Source of the DNA: CAXXOK01 sp963678055
GTDB taxonomy: Bacteria; Bacillota; Clostridia; Christensenellales; Aristaeellaceae
Length of the DNA stretch: 64,000 bases
Reading direction: 5' to 3'
NCBI GenBank assembly: GCA_963678055.1
Contig: OY782679.1
Location: forward strand, 868,001-932,000
In this document: piece after piece, positions 49,778-58,415 of the stretch
Position numbering within the stretch: position 1 is the first letter of the stretch
Layout of the letters: the number at the start of each line of letters is the position of its first letter
Translations under genes and position numbers: made by a program
Notes under the pieces: generated by a model
What the model was told of the DNA's origin: nothing
Database searches by the model: none
The model's input: the letters and a program-made list of their open reading frames with translations, nothing else

Positions 49778-50563
49778 TTATTTAACTCTGCGGATGATAA
49801 CGTCAATCCAGCGGATAGCGATCGCCAGCATACTCAAAGCCAGCGCCACAACAATCCACATGGTTTCCGATCCGGTATCAAAGCGGAAATCCGGTAGATA
49901 GCGTGCAAGGATACCGGTCAGCCCCCATAGGATAGCGGCCGGATAGGCAACATTCAGCGTTGCACGCGTCGCTGTGATGGCGATGATTGCTGCGACCAGC
50001 AGGACTATGACCATCCAAATGAACCATGGAATGCCGAAACCGGTCCAGCCGATATCTAGCAGAAAGACCGATATATTGGCGATGGTTGCTACGGTAATCC
50101 AGCCGGCATACAGCCCAAAGGGTAGTTCCAAACTGAAAAGATTGGTCAAGGTGCGCTCCGCACCTTTGAGCAGCGTCAGGATGCGCGCCAAACTGAAAAG
50201 GAGAACAGCCATGAGGATGACCGATAAGCCGAATCGGCTGTACTGCCATGCAAAAATCCAGCCCACATTGGCGGCGCTGGATAGTATAAACCAGTTTGCA
50301 ATGGTGGTCATGCGGATGTCTTTACTGAGGGTTTGCGAAAACAGCTGTACAAGCACATAGGCCAGTAGCAGCAGGTATATGATACCCCAAATGGAAAACG
50401 TATAGCCCAAAGGAGTAAACAGCGTCGGGTTGGTATCAGAGATCACAGCGGTATTTACGCCGTTAATTACGCCGGTCGTCGCCATAAAGTTTACGACCAC
50501 CGTGGCCGCAAACCCGATACCAATCAAAAACTTTGTCACAAGACTCTTGGTCATGTTCATCAT
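49778..50563 (-). CDS. TspO/MBR-related membrane protein (long form)
   Basis: A 261-residue membrane protein with about seven to eight hydrophobic helices. FTPLGYTFSIWGIIYLLLLAYVL, ANWFILSSAANVGWIFAW and LPFGLYAGWITVATIANIS are spaced as the TspO/tryptophan-rich sensory protein repeats. The rest extends beyond the usual 160-residue five-helix TspO. Members bind porphyrins or lipophilic ligands; the role of the long bacterial form is unknown. The first of the paired ATGs at 50561-50563 has GGAGGG seven bases upstream. It is monocistronic with its own promoter and terminator. Confidence 0.78.
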   Translation of the reverse strand: MMNMTKSLVTKFLIGIGFAATVVVNFMATTGVINGVNTAVISDTNPTLFTPLGYTFSIWGIIYLLLLAYVLVQLFSQTLSKDIRMTTIANWFILSSAANVGWIFAWQYSRFGLSVILMAVLLFSLARILTLLKGAERTLTNLFSLELPFGLYAGWITVATIANISVFLLDIGWTGFGIPWFIWMVIVLLVAAIIAITATRATLNVAYPAAILWGLTGILARYLPDFRFDTGSETMWIVVALALSMLAIAIRWIDVIIRRVK

Positions 50564-50611
50564 GGGGAAACCCTCCTTCATAATCCATGAGTCATCGGGT
50601 GTAAAGTACGT

Positions 50612-50640
50612 TCTATACAGTCACTATGTCCAAAAATCAA
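50612..50640 (-). promoter_or_regulatory. Promoter of the TspO-like gene
   Basis: Minus-strand TTGATT (50635-50640), 17-base spacer and TATAGA (50612-50617). Confidence 0.7.
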
Positions 50641-50718
50641 TAATTGTAAACGAAAGGCGCTCATTGGCCAGCCTGTAGGGTCGGTTTTGCAACGATAGTT
50701 GTGCAGCGTAAAGCGTCT

Positions 50719-52692
50719 CTATTGGCCTATTTTTTGCAGGAATTCCGTCTCGGTCAGTACGGGTACGCCCAGTTTTTCCGCCTTGGCTAGCTTGCTGCCT
50801 GCTTTTTCACCCGCGACCACAAAGCTGGTCTTTTTGCTCACGGCGGAGGCCGCGTGGCCGCCATGGGCCGCTACCAATGCTTCAGCCTCCTGCCGGCTGA
50901 CGGTTTCCAGCGTGCCGGTGATGACAACGGTTTGGTGCATCAGTACATCGGACTGGATACTGCGCTCGTATGTCGGGGTAACACCGGCTTGCAGCAAGCG
51001 TTCCATCATCTGACGGTTTTCAGGGAAGGAGAAAAACTCCGTAATGCTGGCGGCAACAATACTGCCGATTTCCGGGATAGCCAGTAGCTGTTCCTCCGTG
51101 GCTTCAGCCAAGCGTTCCAGCGAGCCGAAGGTATCGGCCAGATCGCGTGCTGTTTTACGGCCAATGTTTGGAATGCCAAGCCCGAATAAAAACTGGTCCA
51201 GCATACAGTGCTTGCTTTCCTGCAAGGCGTGAATCAGGTTTTCAGCACGTTTTTTCTGAAAGCCTTCTAAAGGAAGCAGGGTATCGACAGTCAGGGTATA
51301 CAGGTCGGCCGGGTCCCGCATGCCGAGGGCATCGTAAAGCAGGTCTGCGGTTTTTTCGGAGAAACCTTCGATGTCCATCGCATCGCGCCCTGCAAAGTGG
51401 GCAAGCCTGGCTACGGCCTGGGGCTTACAGCTTTTGCGGTTCATACAAAACAGATGCGCACCGCGCGGGGTCAGCTCCGTGCCGCAGGCGGGGCAGTGGG
51501 TTGGCGGCGAAATTTCCTGTTCGCCCGGCTCGGCCTGGCCGACGCGGCCCATAATTTCGGGAATTACATCGTTGGAACGGCGTATCCATACCTTGCAGCC
51601 GACGGCAAGCTGCTTGCGCTGAATATCGCCGTAGTTGTTCAGGGTGGCGTTTTGCACGGTTACACCGCCGATGTCGGTCGGTGTCAGGTGCGCCAGCGGC
51701 GTCAGTTTTCCGGTGCGGCCCAAGTTCCACTCTACGCTTAGCAGTGTGGCGATATCTTCCTGGGCAGCAAACTTATACGCGACAGACCAGCGGGGGAATT
51801 TATCGGTATTGCCCATTAGCTCGCGGGTGCGCAAGTTCTGCACTTTGATTACCGCACCGTCGATCAAAAAATCGAGGGTTTCACGTTGCTGCTCAAATTG
51901 GTCCACGGCAGCTTCCAGCGCTTCGGCGTTGTCGGCTGGCAGCAGGGGCACAGTGGGGAAGCCGTTTTCGCGCAGAAACGCAATCATCCCCGGATGATCG
52001 GTATAGGGTGGATTTTCAATGGTGCCGACCTGGTAGAAAAATGCATCCAGCTTGCGCGCGGCGGTTACGGCCGGGTCTAGGTTGCGAATGGCACCCGCGG
52101 CAGCGTTGCGCGCGTTTTTTAACGGTTCATCTGCGGTTTTGTTATAGGTTTCCAAGGTGCTCAGGCGCATAATGCACTCACCCTGCACCTCGATTAATCC
52201 CTGGTAGGGAATGGTCAGCGGCACAGCGCGTATGGTGCGCACCTGCGCCAGCACACCTTCGCCCACCTCGCCGTTGCCGCGCGTGGCCGCCTGGGTGAGC
52301 AGGCCGCCATCATAGGTCAGGTTGAGGGTGAGGCCGTCCAGCTTATATTCCACGCCATAGCGAAGCGGCGGCAGCAGCTCGGTTTGCTGCTCGTATAGCT
52401 TTTCGCAGCGGGTCAGCCAGGTGCGAAGCGCGGACTTGCTTTGTACTTTGTCCATGCTCCATAAGCGGCTAAGATGACGGTGACTTTGAAATGATGTCAG
52501 CGGCTGCGCACCCACACGGCGGGTGGGACTGTTATCCCGCTGCAAACCGGTTTCCGACTCCAATAGGACAAGCTCATCATACAGCTTGTCCCATGCGGCG
52601 TCGCTCATCTGTGCCGTCTGTCCGTTGTAATACGCGGCACTGGCATCATTCAACTGGCGGATCAATTCATCCATGCGTTGCTGTGTATTCAT
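50719..52692 (-). CDS. ligA: NAD-dependent DNA ligase LigA
   Basis: A 657-residue ligase sealing nicks in replication and repair. Adenylation domain: lysine motif VEYKLDGLTLNL, NARNAAAGAIRNLDP, LDFLIDGAVIKV and FPRWSVAYKF. OB fold: LGRTGKLTPLAHL and IRRSNDVIPEIMG. A four-Cys zinc finger (CPACGTEL...CMNRKSC), helix-hairpin-helix repeats (DIEGFSEKTADLLYDALG, FGLGIPNIGRKTARDLA) and a C-terminal BRCT domain (VVITGTLETVSRQEAEAL) follow. Two normally strict spots deviate: ATRGDGxxGED is ATRGNGEVGEG, and the HxxPMLSL region is SHRHLSRLWSMDKV. It is therefore a divergent but complete LigA. Start at ATG 52690-52692 behind GGAGGG. It lies just downstream of pcrA. Confidence 0.94.
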   Translation of the reverse strand: MNTQQRMDELIRQLNDASAAYYNGQTAQMSDAAWDKLYDELVLLESETGLQRDNSPTRRVGAQPLTSFQSHRHLSRLWSMDKVQSKSALRTWLTRCEKLYEQQTELLPPLRYGVEYKLDGLTLNLTYDGGLLTQAATRGNGEVGEGVLAQVRTIRAVPLTIPYQGLIEVQGECIMRLSTLETYNKTADEPLKNARNAAAGAIRNLDPAVTAARKLDAFFYQVGTIENPPYTDHPGMIAFLRENGFPTVPLLPADNAEALEAAVDQFEQQRETLDFLIDGAVIKVQNLRTRELMGNTDKFPRWSVAYKFAAQEDIATLLSVEWNLGRTGKLTPLAHLTPTDIGGVTVQNATLNNYGDIQRKQLAVGCKVWIRRSNDVIPEIMGRVGQAEPGEQEISPPTHCPACGTELTPRGAHLFCMNRKSCKPQAVARLAHFAGRDAMDIEGFSEKTADLLYDALGMRDPADLYTLTVDTLLPLEGFQKKRAENLIHALQESKHCMLDQFLFGLGIPNIGRKTARDLADTFGSLERLAEATEEQLLAIPEIGSIVAASITEFFSFPENRQMMERLLQAGVTPTYERSIQSDVLMHQTVVITGTLETVSRQEAEALVAAHGGHAASAVSKKTSFVVAGEKAGSKLAKAEKLGVPVLTETEFLQKIGQ

Positions 52693-52703
52693 GGACCCTC
52701 CAT

Positions 52704-52733
52704 TTAAAAACAGGACGCCCATAAGCGTCCTGT
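52704..52733 (-). terminator. Terminator between pcrA and ligA
   Basis: Minus-strand ACAGGACGC, loop TTATGG, GCGTCCTGT and then TTTTTAAA. It ends the pcrA transcript only 12 bases before the ligA start, so ligA may depend on read-through or share the hairpin in its leader. Confidence 0.85.
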
Positions 52734-52749
52734 CGGTTTTTATGAAATG

Positions 52750-55056
52750 TTATTCATTCACCTTAACAATTGGCGCAATGCTTAAGGCGAACTCTTTCAC
52801 GCCGTAGGCCGCAAACGAAATCACGATTCGCGCATCGCTGCCCTTGCCGTGAATGTCCATCACGTTGCCTTCGCCAAACTTTTTGTGCATGACGCGGTCA
52901 CCCACTTTGAACAGCGATGCCAGTGCGCTGGCGGGCACACCTGCCGCGGCCGATGGTGTAAAGCCTTTTTTTACGCCCTTGATGCCCAAGGCTGAACTTT
53001 TTGCACCGATGCCCGCGCCGTGCGTGACCACTTTCGGTACGCCGAACTTCACCATTTTCTCCGGCACTTTCTTTTCAGGTTGCCTGCGCATGGGCTGCGG
53101 CCTTGCCTCATCTTCGGGGAAGCTCTGTTCCCGTTTGGCAATCCAGGCATCGTCGATCAGTTGCTTGGGAATTTCATCCACAAAGCGGCTGAGCGCATTC
53201 ATGTTCAACTGGTTATACAGCATGCGCTGCGTGGCATAGCTGATATAGAGGTTTTCCTTGGCACGCGTAATGGCTACATAGGCAAGCCTGCGTTCCTCTT
53301 CCAGCCGGCCCTCATCCATAATGCTACGGCCGCTGGGAAAAATGCCCTCTTCCAGACCCGCCATAAAGACTGTATGGAATTCCAGCCCCTTGGAGGAGTG
53401 TACGGTCATCAGTGTTACGTGTTTGGTGCTGGCTTCTGCCTGATCGAGATCTGTAATCAGGGCGACATTTTCCAGATAATTGCTTAAGGTGGGTTCGTCG
53501 GCGGCCTGTTCAAACTCGTAGACCGCGCCCAAGAACTCGTCCATGTTTTCAAGGCGTGTTTTCGCCTCATCGGACAAATCCTTTTCATACTGGGTACGCA
53601 GTCCGGTTTTTTCGATCAACAGCTTCACAAACTCGCTCAGGCTGATGTTTTCGTGCTGGGCGACCAGCTCGCTCATCAGTTCGCCAAATTCGCGCACGCA
53701 TTTGCGCGGCCGTGCCGACAGGGTGTCGGGCACGTCCATCAGGGCCGAGTACAAGGGGATTTCGTTTTCCTGAGAGAATTTCAGCAGTTCGCGTATCGTG
53801 CTTTCGCCGATGGAACGCTTGGGCTGGTTAATAATACGCCGCAGGCTGATGTCATCCGACGGATTGACGATACAGCGCAGGTAGGCGATGATGTCTTTAA
53901 TTTCCTTGCGGTCGTAAAAGCGCAGACCGCCAAACACCCGGTAGGGGATGCCCGCGCGCATGAGCATTTCTTCCAGCACACGGCTTTGCGCGTTGGTGCG
54001 GTAGAGCACGGCGATGTCGGAATATTTTTCGCCGGACAGCTGCAACTGCTGAATGCGGTCACAAATCCAGGCGGCTTCCTCGCGTTCGTCGCCCGCGCAG
54101 AACAGGCTGATCAGTTCGCCTTCCTTAGCATCGGTCCATAGTTTTTTAATTTTACGTTCCTGGTTGTTGCGAATCACCTGGTTGGCAGCATCCAAAATAT
54201 TGCTGGTGCTGCGGTAGTTTTGCTCCAGCTTGATGACCGTAGCTTCGGGAAAGTCTTTTTCAAAATCTAAAATATTGCGGACATCCGCGCCGCGCCAGGA
54301 GTAGATGGACTGATCGTCATCGCCCACCACGCAGAGGTTCCGGCTTTCCTGGGTCAGCAGCTTCACCAGCTGATACTGGGCGAAGTTGGTGTCCTGATAT
54401 TCATCAACCAACACATGAGAAAACCGCTGCTGATAGCTTTGCAACACCGGGGGATGGCCGGCAAACAATTCCAGTGTTCGCATAAGCAGATCATCAAAAT
54501 CCAGCGCGTTGGCCGAGCGCAGGCGTTTTTCATATTCGGTAAAGATATCGTGTATTTGCTGGCTGCGGAAGTCCTTCGCAGATTCCATAAACCATTCATC
54601 GGGCGTTTGCAGGTGGTTTTTCGCATCCGAAATAATCACCTTCAGCTCACGGATGGTAAAGGCTTTATCGTCAATATCAAGCGTTTTGAGCGTATTTTTG
54701 AGCACGCTTTTCTGATCGTCTTCATCATAAATGGAGAACGAGCGCTTGTACCCAAGCTTTTCGATGTCGCGCCGCAAAATTTTGGCGCACATGGAGTGAA
54801 AGGTGCTGACCCAAACATCTTCAGCCTTGTCGCCTACGAGGTTGACAATGCGTTCCTGCATCTCTCTGGCGGCTTTGTTGGTGAAGGTGATGGCTAATAT
54901 GCGCCACGGCTCCACGCCCGAATCAATCAAATTGGCAACACGATAGGTGAGCGCACGCGTTTTACCGCTGCCTGCGCCTGCCAAAATCAATACAGGACCG
55001 TTAAGCGTTTCAGCGGCCTTGCGCTGCTGTGGGTTGAGCATGTCTAAATTCATCAT
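52750..55056 (-). CDS. pcrA: ATP-dependent DNA helicase PcrA (UvrD/Rep family)
   Basis: A 768-residue superfamily 1A helicase that removes RecA filaments and unwinds DNA in repair and plasmid replication. Q-motif LNPQQRKAAE, Walker A ILAGAGSGKTRAL, motif Ia AITFTNKAAREM, motif II VLVDEYQDTN, motif III VVGDDDQSIYSWRGAD, motif IV LEQNYRST, motif V VTLMTVHSSKGLEF and motif VI VAITRAKENLYI are all intact. The C-terminal part has a KVGDRVMHKKFGEGNVMDI Tudor-like domain that contacts RNA polymerase. It follows yerC by 6 bp and precedes ligA, as in Bacillus. Confidence 0.97.
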   Translation of the reverse strand: MMNLDMLNPQQRKAAETLNGPVLILAGAGSGKTRALTYRVANLIDSGVEPWRILAITFTNKAAREMQERIVNLVGDKAEDVWVSTFHSMCAKILRRDIEKLGYKRSFSIYDEDDQKSVLKNTLKTLDIDDKAFTIRELKVIISDAKNHLQTPDEWFMESAKDFRSQQIHDIFTEYEKRLRSANALDFDDLLMRTLELFAGHPPVLQSYQQRFSHVLVDEYQDTNFAQYQLVKLLTQESRNLCVVGDDDQSIYSWRGADVRNILDFEKDFPEATVIKLEQNYRSTSNILDAANQVIRNNQERKIKKLWTDAKEGELISLFCAGDEREEAAWICDRIQQLQLSGEKYSDIAVLYRTNAQSRVLEEMLMRAGIPYRVFGGLRFYDRKEIKDIIAYLRCIVNPSDDISLRRIINQPKRSIGESTIRELLKFSQENEIPLYSALMDVPDTLSARPRKCVREFGELMSELVAQHENISLSEFVKLLIEKTGLRTQYEKDLSDEAKTRLENMDEFLGAVYEFEQAADEPTLSNYLENVALITDLDQAEASTKHVTLMTVHSSKGLEFHTVFMAGLEEGIFPSGRSIMDEGRLEEERRLAYVAITRAKENLYISYATQRMLYNQLNMNALSRFVDEIPKQLIDDAWIAKREQSFPEDEARPQPMRRQPEKKVPEKMVKFGVPKVVTHGAGIGAKSSALGIKGVKKGFTPSAAAGVPASALASLFKVGDRVMHKKFGEGNVMDIHGKGSDARIVISFAAYGVKEFALSIAPIVKVNE

Positions 55057-55062
55057 AAACCT

Positions 55063-55362
55063 CTAAACTTCTCCATCCAGCTTGGCAAGCACAAAGGAAT
55101 AACCCTCGGCCCCGTAGTGCAGCGCGCGGTTGACACGGCTGATGGTCGCGGTGCTTGCGCCAGTTTTTTGTGCGATCTCCTGGTAGGTAGCTTTGCTGCT
55201 GAGCATAACAGCGACCTCCAGCCGCTGTGCGATGGATTCCAGTTCCTTAATGGTCATGACATCCTCGCAAAAACGATGCGCTTCATCCGTTGTAGTCAGG
55301 GTGAGAAGCGCTTTCATCAGCAGATCAATCTGATCGCCCTGTAGCTGCGGTGTGAACTTCAT
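55063..55362 (-). CDS. yerC: YerC/YecD family TrpR-related transcription factor
   Basis: A 99-residue protein of the TrpR-like YerC/YecD family, with helices FCEDVMTIKELESIAQRLEVA and the helix-turn-helix YQEIAQKTGASTATISRVNRAL. Such proteins lie upstream of pcrA in many Firmicutes. TrpR binds tryptophan, but YerC members lack clear evidence for that ligand, and the target is unknown. ATG at 55360-55362 is preceded by GGAGG. It forms an operon with pcrA. Confidence 0.92.
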   Translation of the reverse strand: MKFTPQLQGDQIDLLMKALLTLTTTDEAHRFCEDVMTIKELESIAQRLEVAVMLSSKATYQEIAQKTGASTATISRVNRALHYGAEGYSFVLAKLDGEV

Positions 55363-55475
55363 ACAACCTCCGGATTTGTTTTGCCGCAAGGGCAAAGCGC
55401 GATATGAGCTCCGCCGTAGCACTGCGCGGGGACAGGGCGGCGGTATGGAGATCAACACAACGTTTCTTGGACTTA

Positions 55476-55503
55476 ATTATATCACAAATCGGCGCAGATT
55501 CAA
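55476..55503 (-). promoter_or_regulatory. yerC-pcrA promoter
   Basis: Minus-strand TTGAAT (55498-55503), 16-base spacer and consensus TATAAT (55476-55481). The 110-base leader shows no clear fold. The rest of the gap to rplS holds only the rplS terminator. Confidence 0.7.
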
Positions 55504-55612
55504 AACCCGCACGGCATCTTTCATGCAAGGCGGGGAGAAATACAGGTGGTTTTGAAAACCCTGCTGTAGCGACCGTTTTGATAAACCCAATACTGTGACA
55601 AACGAAAAACCG

Positions 55613-55642
55613 GTAAAAAAAAGAACGCCCTTTCGGACGTTC
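55613..55642 (-). terminator. rplS terminator
   Basis: Minus-strand GAACGTCC, GAAA tetraloop, GGGCGTTC and eight T's. Confidence 0.93.
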
Positions 55643-55652
55643 ATTGTTTCCA

Positions 55653-56003
55653 CTATTTGCGTTTGGCTTCTTTAATCTTAGCAGCCTTGCCTTGCAAGCC
55701 GCGCAGATAATAAAGCTTAGCCCTGCGCACTTTACCCTTGCGGATGACCTCGATGCGGTCTACGCGCGGGGAATGCAGCGGGAACGTACGCTCTACGCCG
55801 ATGCCATAGCTTAAGCGGCGCACGGTAAACGTTTCGCGAATGCTGCCGTTGCGTTTGGCAATTACAGTGCCTTCAAACGCCTGCAGACGCTCGCGCTCGC
55901 CTTCGACAACTTTTACCCATACACGAAGGGTGTCGCCGATGTTGAATGCGGGGCGATCATCGCGAAGTTGAGCTTTTTCGATGGAACGAATCATTTCGCT
56001 CAT
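55653..56003 (-). CDS. rplS: 50S ribosomal protein L19
   Basis: A 116-residue L19 with the typical start LIRSIEK-like MIRSIEKAQLRDDRPAFNIGDTL, VKVVEGERERLQAFEGTVIAKR, SIRETFTVRRLSYGIGVERTFP and LHSPRVDRIEVIRKGKVRRAKLYYLR (read as pieces). L19 sits at the subunit interface. It is usually the last gene of rpsP-rimM-trmD-rplS; here it stands alone with its own promoter and strong terminator. GGAGGC precedes the ATG. Confidence 0.97.
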   Translation of the reverse strand: MSEMIRSIEKAQLRDDRPAFNIGDTLRVWVKVVEGERERLQAFEGTVIAKRNGSIRETFTVRRLSYGIGVERTFPLHSPRVDRIEVIRKGKVRRAKLYYLRGLQGKAAKIKEAKRK

Positions 56004-56087
56004 GCGTGTGCCTCCTTTCCCTCATAGACGTTCGTACACCGGATCAATTGCCGTGCAGCGGACCGTCCGTTTCATATCACAAAGGGC

Positions 56088-56117
56088 AGTATACCATAGG
56101 GTCGCCCTGTGATGCAA
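56088..56117 (-). promoter_or_regulatory. rplS promoter
   Basis: Minus-strand TTGCAT (56112-56117), 18-base spacer and TATACT (56088-56093). The leader of about 80 bases could host autoregulation, but no known L19 site is recognised. Confidence 0.72.
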
Positions 56118-56141
56118 GAAAAATCTGTGGTTTCTTATTGT

Positions 56142-56681
56142 TTAGCTGTTGGTGTTGCCCACGAAGCGGAATGTTTCCACGATAGCCGGGCCGATAGCCT
56201 CGTCTTCCGGGGTGAGGGTGGAGAAGTCCGGATAGTAGACATGCACCATAATAAAGTAGCCGTTGACCAGCATAACGGTATCGCAGGCATCGTTGGCTTC
56301 GGTCTGCTCGTTTGCGACAATATACTCATACCCCTCTGGGGTGACACGGACTTCAACCTCCGGGTCGGCCATTTCCACGGTGATTTCGGATACAATCCTG
56401 TCCACGTCTTCTTTGGACAGATCGGACAGGCTTTGCCCGACATATAATTCATCCGCCGCTGTGGTAATAATGATGGTGGGCTTGCCAGCGGTGAGATAGC
56501 CAAGTTCCGTCAACGAAAAATGCTCGTCGGTCGTACTGTTATTCACGCGCGTGCCGCTTGGCAGGGTGACCACGATATAAAACAGTTCGCCTTCTCTGTG
56601 AATTTCAATATCCTGTGCCGATGCGGATATGAAAACGCAAACCGAGACTAGCAAAAGCAGGAGTGCGATCGTTTTTTTCAT
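56142..56681 (-). CDS. Secreted protein of unknown function
   Basis: A 179-residue exported protein with a clear signal peptide (about 1-22, ending SASAQ) and no lipobox. The mature part is an alpha/beta domain of about 155 residues: IEIHREGELFYIVVTLP, SLTELGYLTAGKPTIIITTA, ITVEMADPEVEVRVTPEGYEYIVANEQ. The end ETFRFVGNTNS resembles the last strand of small stress-type domains that measure fluctuations of a fitted quantity, but no family is recognised. It follows the SH3b protein gene on the same strand with a 42-bp gap and AAGGAAGG, so both may be co-expressed. Confidence 0.7.
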   Translation of the reverse strand: MKKTIALLLLLVSVCVFISASAQDIEIHREGELFYIVVTLPSGTRVNNSTTDEHFSLTELGYLTAGKPTIIITTAADELYVGQSLSDLSKEDVDRIVSEITVEMADPEVEVRVTPEGYEYIVANEQTEANDACDTVMLVNGYFIMVHVYYPDFSTLTPEDEAIGPAIVETFRFVGNTNS

Positions 56682-56723
56682 ACGTTTCCTTCCTTTCCGC
56701 TTAGGGTGCCGGGGTGGGCCGGA

Positions 56724-57320
56724 CTAGCTGTCGCCATAATAAGGGTAGAGGAACTGGCGCATCATAAAGCCCATGATATGGCCGTCCTCGTCCAGCACCT
56801 GACACCACAGGGAGTTCTGGCTCATCACGGTTAGCACGGCATTGGCATAGTAGTGGGTACGGATTTCCGCCAGCAGCGATGGCGCCCAGCGAAGGTTTAC
56901 ATACCCTGCGGGGTTGCTGGGCCGAACCAGTGCTTTGTAATACACCGGCTGGAACCCGAAAAAGATATCATTGGGGAATGCGCCAGTGGGTGTTGGCGTG
57001 GGTGTTATCGTTGGAGCCGGGCACAGCGTGGGAGCGGGGGTCGGTGTCGACCAGCCGGAGGTAAAGTACCGTGCCATGGAATAGCCCGTGTAGCCGTTGT
57101 AGGACACAGAATACCAGGTGTCGTCGTAGGCATCGTTGATGCGTACAGCAGCGCCGTTTGGAATCTGTGTCATAATTGACCCGATAATGCTGGGCGCGTT
57201 GCGCATGTTCAGCGGTTTTCCATTGGAGGTGTACACGTACATCGTCGTATATGCCAAGGATACCGTGGCGATGCTGATAATCATCAGCACGGCGAAGATG
57301 AACGCAAAACTTTTCTTCAT
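56724..57320 (-). CDS. Secreted protein with two SH3b domains
   Basis: A 198-residue exported protein. Signal peptide (about 1-23), a first SH3b domain (about 25-88: SNGKPLNMRNAPSIIGSIMTQIPNG, WYSVSYNGYTGYSMARYF), a Pro/Thr-rich linker (PTPAPTLCPAPTITPTPTPT), and a second SH3b domain (about 135-195: AGYVNLRWAPSLLAEIRTHYYANAVL, WCQVLDEDGHIMGFMMRQFL). Bacterial SH3 domains bind cell-wall peptides. No catalytic domain is attached, so it is a wall-binding accessory or adhesin-like protein. A single Cys in the linker and one in the second domain are odd for a secreted protein of an anaerobe but unproven as a disulfide. Confidence 0.82.
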   Translation of the reverse strand: MKKSFAFIFAVLMIISIATVSLAYTTMYVYTSNGKPLNMRNAPSIIGSIMTQIPNGAAVRINDAYDDTWYSVSYNGYTGYSMARYFTSGWSTPTPAPTLCPAPTITPTPTPTGAFPNDIFFGFQPVYYKALVRPSNPAGYVNLRWAPSLLAEIRTHYYANAVLTVMSQNSLWCQVLDEDGHIMGFMMRQFLYPYYGDS

Positions 57321-57368
57321 ATCGACTCTAGCCTCCTTATACGGCTTACTAGTAACTCTCTATGCTTT

Positions 57369-57397
57369 ATCATAGTCTTGTTACGCCGGAAAATCAA
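57369..57397 (-). promoter_or_regulatory. Promoter of the two secreted-protein genes
   Basis: Minus-strand TTGATT (57392-57397), 17-base spacer and TATGAT (57369-57374), 49 bases ahead of the SH3b gene. Confidence 0.78.
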
Positions 57398-57545
57398 TAG
57401 ATATATAATGTTGCGGGCTGCTTTGCACAGACTTTTTAGTGTAACTGTGTTGCTTGCTTGGTTTGCCTTTGTATCTGTGGCTTGATTATACGGAAAGGCG
57501 GCAGGCCTGTCAACGCGGCGGCGCGCTGCGGCTGGGGTAAATCAA

Positions 57546-57574
57546 TTGTCAAACGGCGCGGCTTCTGCTATAAT
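57546..57574 (+). promoter_or_regulatory. Promoter of the asp23-nusB-ispA operon
   Basis: TTGTCA (57546-57551), 17-base spacer and consensus TATAAT (57569-57574), 36 bases before the asp23 start codon. Confidence 0.88.
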
Positions 57575-57610
57575 AACGCATGGTACCCCACTACCCAAGG
57601 AGGTGTAGGC

Positions 57611-58342
57611 ATGGCCTCGAAAAAAGACTCGCTGCCCGTCAGCATTACCACGGAGGCTGATTCCACAGGCACCATAACATATGCTAACGAAGTCATCGCC
57701 ATAATTGCCGGCGTCGCCGCCAATGAGGTGGAAGGCATTGCAGGCATGTGCTCTGGCGGAGGGTTTTCGGACGTTTTTATTCGTTCCAGAAACATCCGCA
57801 AAGGCGTAAAGGTTGAAATCGGCGCGGAGGAAGCGTCGGTGGATTTGTATGTGATCGTGGAATACGGCACGCCGATTCAGGTTGCCGCCAAAGACGTACA
57901 AGACAGCGTACGCAAAGCCATTGAAACCATGACCGGTTTGCATGTCGTCCGGGTGGATGTGCATGTTAACGGCGTGAGCTTTGAAAAGGAAAAACTGGAA
58001 GAGGAAACCTATCTGGAAAACGCAAGGCTTGCCGATATCCCGGCCCCCGCGCCTGACGCGAAGCCGGACGATAAGCCTGAGGACATACAGCCGGAAAAAG
58101 CGGAAAAACCGGCGAAAGAAGACAAGGCGGCCGAAACGAAGAAGCCTGCTGAAGTCAAGAAACCCGCTGCAGAAAAAACCCCCGCCAAAGCGGAAGAAAC
58201 CGTGAAAGCGGAACCTGTAGCTGAGGACAAAAAACCGGCGCCCGCACCCAAAAAGAAGCGGACCCGGGCCGCAGCCAAACCCAGGGCAGCTAAAAAACCC
58301 GCCGCGCCTAAACAGGACGCGGGCGAGGAAGCACAACAATAA
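57611..58342 (+). CDS. Asp23/Gls24 family protein with long basic tail
   Basis: A 243-residue protein. The first 125 residues are an Asp23/Gls24 (YqhY-like) domain: GTITYANEVIAIIAGVAANEVEGIAGM, GVKVEIGAEEASVDLYVIVEYG, VRKAIETMTGLHVVRVDVHVNGVSF (in parts). Such proteins are abundant, membrane-associated through AmaP, and linked to envelope stress and lipid metabolism. The other half is a low-complexity Lys/Ala/Pro/Glu tail ending KKKRTRAAAKPRAAKKPAAPK, like the C-terminus of histone H1. The tail could contact nucleic acid or acidic lipid (inference). AAGGAGG precedes the ATG. First gene of a long operon. Confidence 0.88.
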   Translation: MASKKDSLPVSITTEADSTGTITYANEVIAIIAGVAANEVEGIAGMCSGGGFSDVFIRSRNIRKGVKVEIGAEEASVDLYVIVEYGTPIQVAAKDVQDSVRKAIETMTGLHVVRVDVHVNGVSFEKEKLEEETYLENARLADIPAPAPDAKPDDKPEDIQPEKAEKPAKEDKAAETKKPAEVKKPAAEKTPAKAEETVKAEPVAEDKKPAPAPKKKRTRAAAKPRAAKKPAAPKQDAGEEAQQ

Positions 58343-58346
58343 CGAT

Positions 58347-58379
58347 AAACCCAAAGGGACTTCCTATCCTTTTGGGTTT
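58347..58379 (+). terminator. Intercistronic hairpin between asp23 and amaP
   Basis: AAACCCAAAGG and CCTTTTGGGTTT pair (one bulged T) around a 10-base loop; only GCGTTTTG follows. It may attenuate transcription so that Asp23 is made in excess over AmaP, or protect the upstream mRNA end. Confidence 0.6.
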
Positions 58380-58415
58380 GCGTTTTGCCTGTTTACAGGC
58401 ATGGAGGACTACTAT

